NCBI RefSeq assembly: GCF_900100315.1
Contig: NZ_FNFF01000010.1
Location: forward strand, 124,001-188,000
DNA from: Streptomyces indicus
GTDB lineage: Bacteria; Actinomycetota; Actinomycetes; Streptomycetales; Streptomycetaceae
Direction of reading: 5' to 3'
DNA length: 64,000 bases
The notes under the pieces were generated by a model. It was not told where the DNA came from. It worked only from the letters and a program-made list of their open reading frames with translations, and searched no databases. Below, piece by piece: positions 8,119-16,853 of the stretch (position 1 is the stretch's first letter; each line of letters starts with the position of its first letter). A program made the translations under genes and the position numbers.

Positions 8119-9842
8119 GCGCGGCCTCCGTCCTGCGGGTAGTTGACGCCGCCGGCACCGGGGGGCGCCTGATGCGGGATACGGGCCGGATCGTCCTCGT
8201 CGGGCACGGCGGCCTGCCGTTCGGCCACCACGTCCTTGACCGCTTCGAGTACGCCCTTGTAGCCGGAGCAGCGGCACAGGTTGCCGCACAGCGCCTGGCG
8301 GGTCTCGCGCTCGGTGGGCTGCGGGTTGCCCTCGAGCAGGTCGTGCACGGTCATCGCCATGCCGGGCACGCAGAAGCCGCACTGCACGGCGCAGCTCGCG
8401 GCGAGCGCCCGCTGCACGTCGGAGGGCTGTCCGTCCGCGGCGAGGCCCTCGACCGTACGGACTTCGCTGCCGGCGGCCGTCGCGGCGGGCACCAGGCAGG
8501 AGGCCACGAGCCGGCCGTCGACCTGCACCGCGCACGCGCCGCACTCGCCCTGCGAGCAGCCGTCCTTGGCGCCCGCGAGGCCGAGGCGCTCGCGCAGCAC
8601 GTAGAGCAGCGACTCGCCGATCCAGGCGTCGGTGACGGGGCGGTCGGTGCCGTTCACGCGCAGCACGTAGGAGCCGAGGGGGTGTTCGTCGGCGAAGAAG
8701 GCGGCGGATTCTTCGGTGTCGCGGCCGGCCTCGGCGCTTTCGGCCGTCTCGTCGGGCTGCTCGGGCCGGTCCGCGGGGTCGGCCTGACGCGCCGGCTCGG
8801 TCTGCTCGGTCTGGTCGGTCTGTTCGGTCTGATCCGTCTGCTCAGGAGCCTCGGCAGCCTGCGGCTCCTGGTCCGGTACGGCGGGGTCCTCGGGCTGCGC
8901 GGCCACGGGCTCCGGTCCGGCGGCGGCGGCCTCGGCGGGGCCGACCTGCGCGGGCTGCGGTTCCTGTGCGCCGTGCGGCGTCTGCGCGGGCTGCCCGGCC
9001 TGTTCCTCGTCCTGCGGCACCAGGTGGGCCCACGGTGCCGGGGCACCGCCCGGCAGCGTCGCGGGGGCGCGGTCCGCCCACTGGTCGGCGAGCGAGGAGG
9101 TGAACTCGCCCGATTCGTCCGGAAGATCACCCTGGGCGAGCGGGATCGACCACTGGCCGGTGACGTTCGCGTGGGGACCGCTCGCGTGCGGGCCGTTCCC
9201 CTGCGGAGAGTGCGAGGCCTGGGCCGCCTGCCCGTCGGGGACGGGCTCGGGCTGTCCGGCCGGACCGGCCTGCGCGGCCGCCTCCGTGAACGACCACTGC
9301 CCGGTCATCCCCGCCTCGTGCGGGGGCGCGGGCTGCTGCGGCGCGTTGGGCTCGGGCCACTGGACGGGGGCGGGCGCGGGAGCCGGAGCGGACGGCACCG
9401 GCGACGAAGCGGGCTGCGCGTGGGCGGAGTCGGCGCCCATCTGCGGCACCAGCGAAGGGATCACGAACGTGCCGGTGGCCGCCGGGTCCGCGGCCGCCCC
9501 GGGCACCACCGAGATCTGCGGCGGTACGAAGTTGCCGCCGGGCGCCGCGAGCGGGGTGTCGGCGAGCCCTTCGGGCAGCGCGACGAAGGCCGTGGCGTCG
9601 CCGTCGTAGTCGCCCTGGCTGGTGGGCTGCCAGCCGCCGTGCCCGTACGCGGCGCCCCCACCGTTCTCATACGGAGCACCCGCGCCGTCGCCGTACGAAC
9701 CGCCGGTGCCGTCCCCGTACGGACCGCCGGTGCCGTCCCCGTACGAGCCCTCGCCCGTCTGCCCGTTGCTCACGTGCCCGCCGCTTCCGTACCCGTCCCC
9801 GGCTCCGTATCCGGGAACGCCGTTGCCGTCCGTACCGCTCAT
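8115..9842 (-). CDS. 2Fe-2S subunit of XDH-family enzyme with long disordered N-terminus
   Basis: 575 residues. The C-terminal part (about 387-545) is the normal small subunit: plant-ferredoxin cysteines 429, 434, 437 and 449 (CSQGECGAC..C), then the second cluster in CGFC (488, 491) and CRC (523, 525). The first about 385 residues are low complexity: a Gly/Tyr/Asp-rich start with GDGTGGxY repeats, a Pro/Ala/Gln middle, and an acidic Glu/Thr/Gln run. Short motifs TGTFVIP, TGQWSF and TGQWSI recur in it. Typical subunits are about 160-200 residues, so this is an unusual fusion or extension. ATG 9842 overlaps the FAD gene by ATGA. Confidence 0.85.
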   Translation of the reverse strand: MSGTDGNGVPGYGAGDGYGSGGHVSNGQTGEGSYGDGTGGPYGDGTGGSYGDGAGAPYENGGGAAYGHGGWQPTSQGDYDGDATAFVALPEGLADTPLAAPGGNFVPPQISVVPGAAADPAATGTFVIPSLVPQMGADSAHAQPASSPVPSAPAPAPAPVQWPEPNAPQQPAPPHEAGMTGQWSFTEAAAQAGPAGQPEPVPDGQAAQASHSPQGNGPHASGPHANVTGQWSIPLAQGDLPDESGEFTSSLADQWADRAPATLPGGAPAPWAHLVPQDEEQAGQPAQTPHGAQEPQPAQVGPAEAAAAGPEPVAAQPEDPAVPDQEPQAAEAPEQTDQTEQTDQTEQTEPARQADPADRPEQPDETAESAEAGRDTEESAAFFADEHPLGSYVLRVNGTDRPVTDAWIGESLLYVLRERLGLAGAKDGCSQGECGACAVQVDGRLVASCLVPAATAAGSEVRTVEGLAADGQPSDVQRALAASCAVQCGFCVPGMAMTVHDLLEGNPQPTERETRQALCGNLCRCSGYKGVLEAVKDVVAERQAAVPDEDDPARIPHQAPPGAGGVNYPQDGGRA

Positions 9843-10726
9843 GCCAGCGCCCTCCCCAGAGCCCGCCGGGCCAGCACGGCCACCGTGCGCCGCAGCTGCT
9901 GGACCGCGGGCGGCAGCTCCTGCGGGGTGCCGTCCGGCGCCTGGTCGGGGATGCAGGCCGCGGCCACGTAGTCACCGAAGGCGTGCAGCGCCTCGGGCGC
10001 GAGCGCGCGCTCCGCGTCCCAGTCGATCAGCGAGGCGATCCAGCGCTCGGCTTCGAGGGGACGCAGCGGCATCGGGGCCACGGCGCCCACCGCGCAGCGC
10101 ACCCCGCGGCGCGCGGGGTCGAGCACGAGGGCGACGGAGGCGAGGGCGCGTCCGGGGCCGGTGCGCCCGGTCGCCTTCAGGTAGACCTGCGGGGCGTGCA
10201 GCAGCGGGACCCGTACGAAACCGATGAGTTCACCGCCGCGCAGCCGCTCCATGCCGGCCAGCAGATGCGAGACCGGCAGCTCGCGGCGCGCACCGCCGGG
10301 GCCCGCGACGACCAGCGTGGCTTCGAGGGCGGCGAGCACGGGCAGCGAGTCGCCGGTCGGGGCGGCGGTGGCGATGTTGCCGCCGAGCGTCCCGGCGTTG
10401 CGGATCGTGGGCGGTCCGGCCGCGCGCGCGGCGGCGGCAAGGGCCGGCATCAGGGCGGCGAAGTCGGGGCGGCCCATCCGGGCGTGGGTGAGTCCGGCGC
10501 CGAGCAGGGCGTGGCCGTCCTGGTACTGCCAGCCGCGGATCTCGGCGATCTTCCCGAGGCCGACCAGACCGGCGGGCCGCAGCAGCCCCTTGTTCACGGC
10601 GGCCATCAGATCGGTGCCGCCGGCCACGGGCACGGCGGCGGGCATGGCGGAGAGTGCCGCCACCGCCTCGTCGAGCGAGGTCGGCAACGTCACGGACTGC
10701 GCCACCTGCGGTGCGTGCGTGGTCAA
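9839..10726 (-). CDS. FAD-binding subunit of XDH-family enzyme
   Basis: A 295-residue protein with the FAD-binding domain 5 and CO-dehydrogenase flavoprotein C-terminal domain. VAGGTDLMAAV near residue 35 and RNAGTLGGNIATAAPTGD near residue 108 contact FAD. The start is probably TTG 10726, with GGGAAGGGG about 10 bases upstream. It is first in a three-gene operon, each junction overlapping by four bases, in the order FAD, 2Fe-2S, molybdenum subunit. It passes electrons from the iron-sulfur clusters to NAD+ or another acceptor. Confidence 0.88.
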   Translation of the reverse strand: MTTHAPQVAQSVTLPTSLDEAVAALSAMPAAVPVAGGTDLMAAVNKGLLRPAGLVGLGKIAEIRGWQYQDGHALLGAGLTHARMGRPDFAALMPALAAAARAAGPPTIRNAGTLGGNIATAAPTGDSLPVLAALEATLVVAGPGGARRELPVSHLLAGMERLRGGELIGFVRVPLLHAPQVYLKATGRTGPGRALASVALVLDPARRGVRCAVGAVAPMPLRPLEAERWIASLIDWDAERALAPEALHAFGDYVAAACIPDQAPDGTPQELPPAVQQLRRTVAVLARRALGRALA

Positions 10727-11019
10727 GACCGGCTGCCCCTTCCCGTGCCCGACTCATGAGGTGTGTGCCTGCTGCGCCGTACGGTACGTCCTCACAGGCC
10801 GGACGTGGCAACTCTGGCACATCTTCCGGGCCTGCCGACGAGCGGGTCCAGTAGGACCCTTTCGCACGGGAATTCGCGTAATGCCCGGATTTCAGGCGCC
10901 ATTGCTCACAAGGAGCCCGGCCCCACCGGCACCCGCGGGCAGCCGCGGAGACCTCACGCACGCGCCGGGCGCCCACACTCCCAGGGCCGCACCCCCGGGA
11001 TGTGCGGACCGCCCTCGCC

Positions 11020-12663
11020 TCACACGTTCGGGGGCGCCCCCTCGATCGGACGTCCGAGTACCCCGGGGCGCTTCTGCCACGGCAACGGACCCGTAGGCGG
11101 ACGGAAATCGACGCCCAGGGCCTCAAGTCGGCCGTAGTGCGCGGTCATTCGCCGCTCGAATCCGGCGAAGTCGCGCTGCGCCGCGGCGGGCAGGTCGCTC
11201 CAGGCCACCTCGGCGAAGGCCGAAAGCCGCGGGAAGGCCTGGTAGTCGACGCGTGCCGCGTTCTCCATCACCTCGGTCCACAGGTTCGCCTGCGTCCCGA
11301 GCACGTGCGCGGCCTCTTCCTCGGTGAGCTGCGGCGGTACGGGCTCGAAGCGGTAGACGTCCTCCAGCGTGCGCACGTACCCGATCGGCACCGGCTCGTC
11401 CTCGCCGCCGTGCTGCCGGTGGTCCAAGTACACCTGCTGCTCGGGGCACATGACGACGTCGTGGCCCGCCTGCGCGGCGGCGATCCCGCCCGCGTAGCCG
11501 CGCCAGCTGGAGACCGCCGCGCCCTCGGCGAGCCCGCCTTCTAGGATCTCGTCCCAGCCGATGAGCCGGCGTCCGCGGGCGCTCAGCCAGCGGTCGAAGT
11601 GCCGGATGAACCACGACTGGAGCTCGTCCTCGTCCTTCAGGCCGAGCTCGCGCATCCGCTCCTGCGCGTAAGCGGACTGCTTCCACTGGTCCTTGAGGCA
11701 CTCGTCCCCGCCGATGTGCACGAAGGGGGCGTCCTGCTCGGGGAAGAGGTCGAGCACTTCCTCGAAGACGCCTTCGTAGAAGCGGAGCACCTCTTCGGAG
11801 GGTGCGAGCACGTTGGGGCTCACGCCCCAGTTGTCCCAGACCTCCAGCGCCTCGGTGTCGACGACGTCGCGGTTGCCGAGTTCGGGGTACGCGGCGATCG
11901 CGCACTGCGAGTGACCGGGGATGTCGATCTCGGGCACGACCTTGATGTGCCGCTCGCGCGCGTACGCGACGATCTCGCGGATGTCGTCCTGGGTGTAGAA
12001 CCCGCCGTGCGGCTTCTCCTCCCACAGCGGCGAGGCGCGGTGCCCGAACTTGGTGCGCGCACGCCAGGACCCGACCTCGGTCAGGCGCGGGTGGCGCTTG
12101 ATCTCGATGCGCCAGCCCTGGTCGTCGGTGAGGTGGAAGTGGAAGACGTTGAGCTTGTGCGCGGCCATCAGGTCGAGGTAGCGCAGGACGCCGCCCTTGG
12201 GCATGAAGTGCCGGGAGACGTCGAGCATCATGCCGCGCCAGCCGAAGCGGGGCTTGTCCTCGATCCGGACGGCGGGCAACTGCCAGACGGTGCCGGGCAG
12301 TTGGGCGCGGCGGAAGGCGGCGGGGCCGAGCAGCTGGCGCAGGGTCTGCGCACCCCAGAAGAGACCGGCGGGTCCGCCGCCCGTCAGCTGCGCCCCGGCG
12401 GAGGTCACCGTGAGCCGGTAGCCCTCCTCGCCGAGTTCGGCGGTGAGCTCCGCATCGAGGGAGAGCCGGACGGTGTTCTCGTCGTCCGGGCCCGCGGGTG
12501 CGAGCGCGAGGCCGGTGGCGGCGCCGAGCGTGCTGCGCAGCCAGCGCTCCGTACGCTCCGTGCCCTCACCGGCGGCGATACGGGTCGAGTGGTCGAGGAC
12601 GAAGGCCGGGCCCTCGTGCTCCTGGACGTGGTGCGGCAGAGGCACCAGATCTGTGTGCGGCAT
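11020..12663 (-). CDS. Beta-N-acetylhexosaminidase, GH20
   Basis: 547 residues, starting MPHTDLVPLP at ATG 12663. An N-terminal GH20b-like domain (1-130) precedes the (beta/alpha)8 catalytic domain, which contains FHFHLTDDQGWRIEI, VPEIDIPGHS and the catalytic Asp-Glu pair in HIGGDECLKDQW; WDEILEGG and AEVAWS close the barrel. GH20 enzymes remove terminal GlcNAc by substrate-assisted catalysis. No signal peptide is present, so it probably acts inside the cell on imported chitobiose or cell-wall fragments. It is monocistronic. Confidence 0.93.
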   Translation of the reverse strand: MPHTDLVPLPHHVQEHEGPAFVLDHSTRIAAGEGTERTERWLRSTLGAATGLALAPAGPDDENTVRLSLDAELTAELGEEGYRLTVTSAGAQLTGGGPAGLFWGAQTLRQLLGPAAFRRAQLPGTVWQLPAVRIEDKPRFGWRGMMLDVSRHFMPKGGVLRYLDLMAAHKLNVFHFHLTDDQGWRIEIKRHPRLTEVGSWRARTKFGHRASPLWEEKPHGGFYTQDDIREIVAYARERHIKVVPEIDIPGHSQCAIAAYPELGNRDVVDTEALEVWDNWGVSPNVLAPSEEVLRFYEGVFEEVLDLFPEQDAPFVHIGGDECLKDQWKQSAYAQERMRELGLKDEDELQSWFIRHFDRWLSARGRRLIGWDEILEGGLAEGAAVSSWRGYAGGIAAAQAGHDVVMCPEQQVYLDHRQHGGEDEPVPIGYVRTLEDVYRFEPVPPQLTEEEAAHVLGTQANLWTEVMENAARVDYQAFPRLSAFAEVAWSDLPAAAQRDFAGFERRMTAHYGRLEALGVDFRPPTGPLPWQKRPGVLGRPIEGAPPNV

Positions 12664-12811
12664 ACACGGAGCCTGCCACGGCGCACCCTTACTCAACGAG
12701 GCTGCAAAAACAGCCACTTCAGGCGCGGTGCCGCTCCGCGCCGCCCGCCCGGATCAGCGCGCCGCCGGCCCGGATCGGTACGTCGCCCGCCCGGCTCACG
12801 CCGCCAAACAG

Positions 12812-12849
12812 CCGGCTCCGGCGCACGCCTGCGCGCACACCGGAGCCGT
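12812..12849 (-). terminator. Terminator after DUF3039 gene
   Basis: CGGCTCCG and CGGAGCCG enclose an inner GCGC..GCGC stem. It lies about 40 bases beyond the stop at 12890. Confidence 0.6.
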
Positions 12850-12889
12850 ACATCCGTCGAACGTCCGTCGAACCGGACGGAGGGGCGGG

Positions 12890-13186
12890 CTACTTCTTGC
12901 CGCCGCCGTTGCCGTCCTTGCCCTTGCCGCCGCCGCTGTCCCCCATGGACTCGTAGATCTCCTTGCACAGGGGGCACACGGGGTACTTCTTCGGGTCACG
13001 GCCCGGGACCCAGACCTTGCCGCAGAGCGCGACGACGGGGGTGCCGTCGAGCGCGCTCGCCATGATCTTGTCCTTCTGGACGTAGTGGGCGTAGCGCTCA
13101 TGGTCACCGTCGCCGTGCGACACCTGGGGTGTCGGCTCTACGAGGGTCCCCGTACCTGTGCCGCGCTCGGGCTCAAGAGTGCTCAT
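12890..13186 (-). CDS. DUF3039 domain protein
   Basis: A 98-residue actinobacterial protein of unknown function. It has ALCGKVWVP and YPVCPLCKEIY, giving three cysteines that could bind zinc (C..CxxC). The tail is a Gly/Lys-rich disordered run (GGGKGKDGNGGGKK). Start at ATG 13186 (MSTLEPERG). It is conserved next to murA/YqgE in Streptomyces from memory. Function unknown. Confidence 0.85.
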   Translation of the reverse strand: MSTLEPERGTGTGTLVEPTPQVSHGDGDHERYAHYVQKDKIMASALDGTPVVALCGKVWVPGRDPKKYPVCPLCKEIYESMGDSGGGKGKDGNGGGKK

Positions 13187-13285
13187 ACGTCCAAAGGCTA
13201 CCGAAGCCTTCGGACAAAGGCCCTCGGGCGTCAACCGGCGGCCGCGCAGGGTCGCGCCTGGTCACCGGCACGGTGGGGCGGTCGA

Positions 13286-13855
13286 CTAGTTAAGCGACGG
13301 ATCATCCGGATATGTCGCAATCATGGCGAGCTCGCTGCGCTGCCTCCTCAGCACCGCGCGCCACAGCTTCTCCGGCGCGGGCGAGGACACGTCCCCCGGC
13401 TCGGACTCCACCACGTACCAGGCGCCGTCGGCCAGCTCGTCCTCCAGCTGGCCGGGGCCCCAGCCCGAGTACCCGGCGAAGATCCGCAGCGAGCCGAGCG
13501 CCGCGGCCAGCAGCTCCGGCGGCGCCTCCAGGTCCACGAGCCCGATCGCGCCGTGCACCCGGCGCCAGCCGAGCGGCACGCGCTCGGCGGAGTCCCCGGG
13601 GATGACGGCTACACCGAGCGCCGAGTCGAGTGAGACGGGTCCGCCCTGGAAGACGACCCCGGGCTCACCGGCCAGCTCGGCCCAGCCTTCGAGGATGTCG
13701 CCGACGCCCACGGGGGTGGGCCGGTTGAGGACCACGCCGAGCGAACCCTCCTCGTCGTGGTCGAGCAGGAGGACGACCGCGCGGTCGAAGTTCGGGTCCG
13801 CCAGGGCGGGGGTGGCCACGAGCAACCGCCCTGTGAGCGAGGACACCTCGGTCAT
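13286..13855 (-). CDS. YqgE/AlgH family protein
   Basis: A 189-residue protein of the YqgE/AlgH (UPF0301) family: SLTGRLLVATPALADPNFDRAVVLL at the N-terminus, GVVLNRPTP near residue 45, VFQGGPV and FAGYSGWGPGQLEDEL. Start at ATG 13855. Longer readings are low-complexity leader. The family is widespread but its biochemical role is not settled. It diverges from murA across a 281-base promoter region. Confidence 0.9.
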   Translation of the reverse strand: MTEVSSLTGRLLVATPALADPNFDRAVVLLLDHDEEGSLGVVLNRPTPVGVGDILEGWAELAGEPGVVFQGGPVSLDSALGVAVIPGDSAERVPLGWRRVHGAIGLVDLEAPPELLAAALGSLRIFAGYSGWGPGQLEDELADGAWYVVESEPGDVSSPAPEKLWRAVLRRQRSELAMIATYPDDPSLN

Positions 13856-14028
13856 GGTCCACATGATCCCGCATCTTCGGCCGCGGTGGACAGACACCGG
13901 CCTGGTCCGCCCCATATCCGGTGGTGGGAGGGGTAGCTGGGCGGTCACGGGGCAGAAGAGGCCCCGCGTGCGCCGCCCGCGCATCCGGTGACCGTGCGCA
14001 GCTGCGAAGACACGGCTCGTGTTGTGGC

Positions 14029-14045
14029 GGAACCATGACGGTTCC
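14029..14045. promoter_or_regulatory. Inverted repeat in murA upstream region
   Basis: GGAACC-ATGAC-GGTTCC is a perfect 6-bp inverted repeat with a 5-base centre, about 92 bases before the murA ATG. It could be an operator or part of a leader hairpin. No protein can be named. Confidence 0.35.
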
Positions 14046-14136
14046 GAAGCGCCTCCGGGCTTCCGGAACAGGGGTGTGAGGCCATTACGCTTGCACCTTC
14101 GGACCCCCCTGCCCGACTCATCGGAACGCGAGATAC

Positions 14137-15483
14137 ATGACCGTCAACGGCACCGACGACGTCCTCCTTGTCCACGGCGGAACTCCCCTCGAGGGCGAGA
14201 TCCGTGTCCGCGGGGCGAAGAACCTCGTGCCCAAGGCGATGGTCGCCGCGCTGCTCGGTCACGAGCCGAGCCGGCTGCGCAATGTGCCCGACATCCGCGA
14301 TGTTCGCGTGGTGCGCGGCCTGCTGCAGCTGCACGGTGTGACCGTCCGCCCCGGCGACGAGCCGGGCGAGCTCGTGATGGACCCCTCCCACGTGGAGAGC
14401 GCCAACGTCGCGGACATCGACGCGCACGCGGGATCCTCCCGTATCCCGATCCTGTTCTGCGGCCCGCTCCTGCACCGCCTCGGCCACGCGTTCATCCCGG
14501 GTCTGGGCGGCTGCGACATCGGCGGCCGGCCGATCGACTTCCACTTCGAGGTGCTCCGCCAGTTCGGCGCGACCATCGAGAAGCGCGCCGACGGCCAGTA
14601 CCTGGAGGCCCCGCAGCGCCTGCGCGGCTGCAAGATCCGGCTGCCTTACCCGTCCGTGGGCGCCACCGAGCAGGTGCTGCTCACGGCCGTCCTGGCCGAG
14701 GGCGTCACCGAACTCTCCAACGCCGCAGTCGAGCCCGAGATCGAGGACCTCATCTGCGTGCTGCAGAAGATGGGCGCGATCATCGCGATGGACACCGACC
14801 GGACCATCCGGATCACCGGTGTCGACAAGCTCGGCGGCTACAACCACCACGCGCTCTCCGACCGCCTGGAGGCGGCCTCCTGGGCCTCCGCCGCGCTCGC
14901 CACCGAGGGCAACATCTACGTTCGCGGCGCACAGCAGCGCACGATGATGACCTTCCTCAACACGTACCGGAAGGTCGGCGGCGCCTTCGAGATCGACGAC
15001 GAGGGCATCCGCTTCTGGCACCCGGGCGGTGCGCTCAAGGCCATAGCGCTGGAGACGGACGTGCACCCGGGCTTCCAGACCGACTGGCAGCAGCCGCTGG
15101 TCGTCGCCCTCACGCAGGCCTCGGGCCTCTCGATCGTCCACGAGACGGTGTACGAGTCCCGGCTCGGCTTCACCTCCGCGCTGAACCAGATGGGCGCGCA
15201 CATCCAGCTCTACCGCGAGTGCCTCGGCGGCTCCGACTGCCGCTTCGGCCAGCGCAACTTCCTGCACTCCGCGGTGGTTTCGGGCCCGACGAAACTCCAG
15301 GGCGCGGACCTCGTGATCCCCGACCTGCGCGGCGGCTTCTCGTACCTGATCGCGGCGCTGGCCGCGCAGGGCACGTCGCGGGTGCACGGCATCGACCTCA
15401 TCAACCGCGGCTACGAGAACTTCATGGAGAAGCTCGTGGAGCTGGGCGCGAAGGTCGAACTGCCGGGCGGTGCGCTCGTCTAG
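14137..15483 (+). CDS. murA: UDP-N-acetylglucosamine 1-carboxyvinyltransferase
   Basis: 448 residues, the usual length of MurA. It transfers enolpyruvate from PEP to UDP-GlcNAc, the first committed step of peptidoglycan synthesis, in the cytosol. The Lys-Asn pair (RGAKNLVPK, K28-N29) and the mobile-loop catalytic cysteine in GGCDIGGRPID (C126) are present, so it should be fosfomycin-sensitive. The C-terminal RGGFSYLIAALAAQGTSRV is typical. It is followed by a strong terminator, so it is monocistronic. Confidence 0.96.
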   Translation: MTVNGTDDVLLVHGGTPLEGEIRVRGAKNLVPKAMVAALLGHEPSRLRNVPDIRDVRVVRGLLQLHGVTVRPGDEPGELVMDPSHVESANVADIDAHAGSSRIPILFCGPLLHRLGHAFIPGLGGCDIGGRPIDFHFEVLRQFGATIEKRADGQYLEAPQRLRGCKIRLPYPSVGATEQVLLTAVLAEGVTELSNAAVEPEIEDLICVLQKMGAIIAMDTDRTIRITGVDKLGGYNHHALSDRLEAASWASAALATEGNIYVRGAQQRTMMTFLNTYRKVGGAFEIDDEGIRFWHPGGALKAIALETDVHPGFQTDWQQPLVVALTQASGLSIVHETVYESRLGFTSALNQMGAHIQLYRECLGGSDCRFGQRNFLHSAVVSGPTKLQGADLVIPDLRGGFSYLIAALAAQGTSRVHGIDLINRGYENFMEKLVELGAKVELPGGALV

Positions 15484-15504
15484 ATCTTCTGCCTGTACGT
15501 TTCC

Positions 15505-15537
15505 GGGGCGGCCGCCATCTCGCATGGCAGCCGCCCC
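15505..15537 (+). terminator. murA terminator
   Basis: GGGGCGGCCGCCAT and ATGGCAGCCGCCCC pair around a CTCGC loop, 21 bases after the murA stop, followed by a T-rich GATTCGTTTTCG. Confidence 0.85.
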
Positions 15538-15556
15538 GATTCGTTTTCGTACGGGC

Positions 15557-15606
15557 CCCTTGTCGCGCAGGCCCTTGCCGTGCAGGCCCTTTGTCGTGCA
15601 AGCCCC
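15557..15606. repeat. Three imperfect 15-17-bp tandem repeats before HAD gene
   Basis: The motif GCCCTTTGTCGTGCA recurs three times with small changes (GTCGCGCAG, GCCGTGCAG, GTCGTGCAA variants), directly before the GGAGG of the HAD gene. The spacing suggests either a repeat-slippage remnant or a regulatory leader. Confidence 0.5.
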
Positions 15607-15617
15607 TGGAGGTCGAC

Positions 15618-16253
15618 GTGCCCACGCTGCCCATCCCCGCCGCGCTGCTCTGCGACATGGACGGCACGCTCGTGGACACCGAGCACGCGTGGCTCGATGT
15701 CGTACGGGAATTCCTGGCCGCGGAGGGGCGGTTGGCGTCCGCCTCGGTCCTGGCGCCGTTCGCAGGCGCGACGATCGCTGCGGCGGCGGACCTGCTCGTA
15801 CGGGACCAACTGACCGCGCGCTCGCGGGAGGAGACGGCGCGCGCCCTGGACAAGGCCTTCACGGAGGCCGTGGCGGCGGATCTGCGGGTGCAGCCCGGGG
15901 CGTTGGCGCTCCTGGACCGGGTGCGGGAACTGGGCGTCCCCACGGCCCTGGTGACGTCCTCGGAGCGGCACGTGGCGGACGTCGTCCTGTCCGCCCTCGG
16001 CCGGCACCGCTTCGATGTCTCCTTCGCGGAGGGCGAGTCGGAGCGGGGCAAGCCGCATCCGGACCCCTACCTGAACGCGGCCTCGGCCCTCGACGTCGCC
16101 CCGTCCGCGTGCCTCGCGGTGGAGGACACGCCTACAGGGGCGGCGGCGGCCCTGTCTGCGGGCTGCGCCCTGCTCGCGGTCCCGTCGGTCCCGGGCATCA
16201 CCCCGGGCCCGCGCACGACGATCGTGTCGTCGCTGACTGAAGTGGCGTTTTGA
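15618..16253 (+). CDS. HAD family phosphatase
   Basis: 211 residues, start GTG 15618 with GGAGG 7 bases before. HAD motif I is CDMDGTLVDTE, motif II is VTSS, motif III Lys is in GKPHPDPYL, and motif IV is AVEDTPTGAAAA. The helical cap lies between motifs I and II (subfamily IA, beta-phosphoglucomutase/phosphoglycolate-phosphatase-like). Substrate unknown; likely a small phosphorylated metabolite. Confidence 0.9.
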   Translation: MPTLPIPAALLCDMDGTLVDTEHAWLDVVREFLAAEGRLASASVLAPFAGATIAAAADLLVRDQLTARSREETARALDKAFTEAVAADLRVQPGALALLDRVRELGVPTALVTSSERHVADVVLSALGRHRFDVSFAEGESERGKPHPDPYLNAASALDVAPSACLAVEDTPTGAAAALSAGCALLAVPSVPGITPGPRTTIVSSLTEVAF

Positions 16254-16508
16254 GGGGGTTGGTTCGGGGGGGCGGGTGCTTCGCGGGGCGGGTGCTTCGC
16301 GGGGCGGGTGGGTTCGCGGCTGCCGGGTGGGGGTGGGCTGAGGTGGGGCGCCTGCGGCGGGCGGATTCCCCTACCCGCCCCTTCCCGAAACCGGGGGCCA
16401 CAGCCCCCCGGACCCCCTGGGTGGGCACCCACGCGGGGGCTTCGCCCCCTGCACCCCCCTTTGGGGCTTCGCCCCTTGCCCCCGTATCGCGCCTGAACGG
16501 CGCTCGTC

Positions 16509-16620
16509 CTCAAACGCCGGACGGGCTGACAGTTGCCCCGCCTGCTGAGGGTTGCCCTCGTCCGCAAACCTCGGACGGGCTGGAGAGTTGTCCGCGCCCT
16601 CGAACGCCGGACGGCCTGCC
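16509..16620. repeat. Three copies of dispersed CAAACGCCGGACGGGCTG element
   Basis: Copies at 16509-16529, 16561-16584 and 16598-16620 share a core near-palindrome in which CGCCGG is followed by GGGCTG. They are spaced about 50 bases apart. The same element occurs in the gaps at 1697-1747 and 49953-49976. Confidence 0.6.
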
Positions 16621-16657
16621 GGGGTGCCCCACGTTCTGAAGAGTGCCCCACCTGCGG

Positions 16658-16702
16658 GGGTGCAGGGGCGGAGCCCCCGCCGGGGTGCAGGGGCGGAGCC
16701 CC
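16658..16702. repeat. Two perfect 20-base direct repeats with internal hairpin
   Basis: Identical 20-base units start at 16658 and 16683, each containing GGGGC-GGA-GCCCC, which can fold. A mutational or transcription-stopping role is possible. Confidence 0.6.
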
Positions 16703-16805
16703 GCAGAGGGGCGTGGGGGCGTCAGCCCCGCTACTCACCCACCGCCGCGGAGCGGCGGAGCTACCCGCGGCCGCAGGCCCAACTGCTCGCCGTGGGAACG
16801 GCGAA

Positions 16806-16833
16806 GGGGTCACCGGGCGGACCCGGTGACCCC
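16806..16833 (-). terminator. hup terminator
   Basis: GGGGTCACCGGG and CCCGGTGACCCC form a perfect 12-bp stem with a 3-4-base loop, 20 bases after the hup stop. Confidence 0.85.
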
Positions 16834-16853
16834 TTGCGCGCAAAGCCGAAGGA

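Larger units (their letters stand above)
16254..16853. other. 600-base non-coding gap rich in repeats
   Basis: No credible gene is present. It contains G-tract repeats (GCGGGTGCTTCGCGGG twice), inverted repeats of the GGGCTTCGCCCC type, three copies of the CAAACGCCGGACGGGCTG element (16509-16529, 16561-16584, 16598-16620), two perfect 20-base copies of a GGGTGCAGGGG..GGAGCCCC hairpin (16658-16677 and 16683-16702), and the hup terminator at its right end. Confidence 0.7.

Noticed and set aside
5672..8158. A long minus-strand frame offset from the XDH subunit gene
   Set aside because: The frame with cofactor motifs is the one ending at 5833; the other is a shifted reading with Arg-rich sequence.
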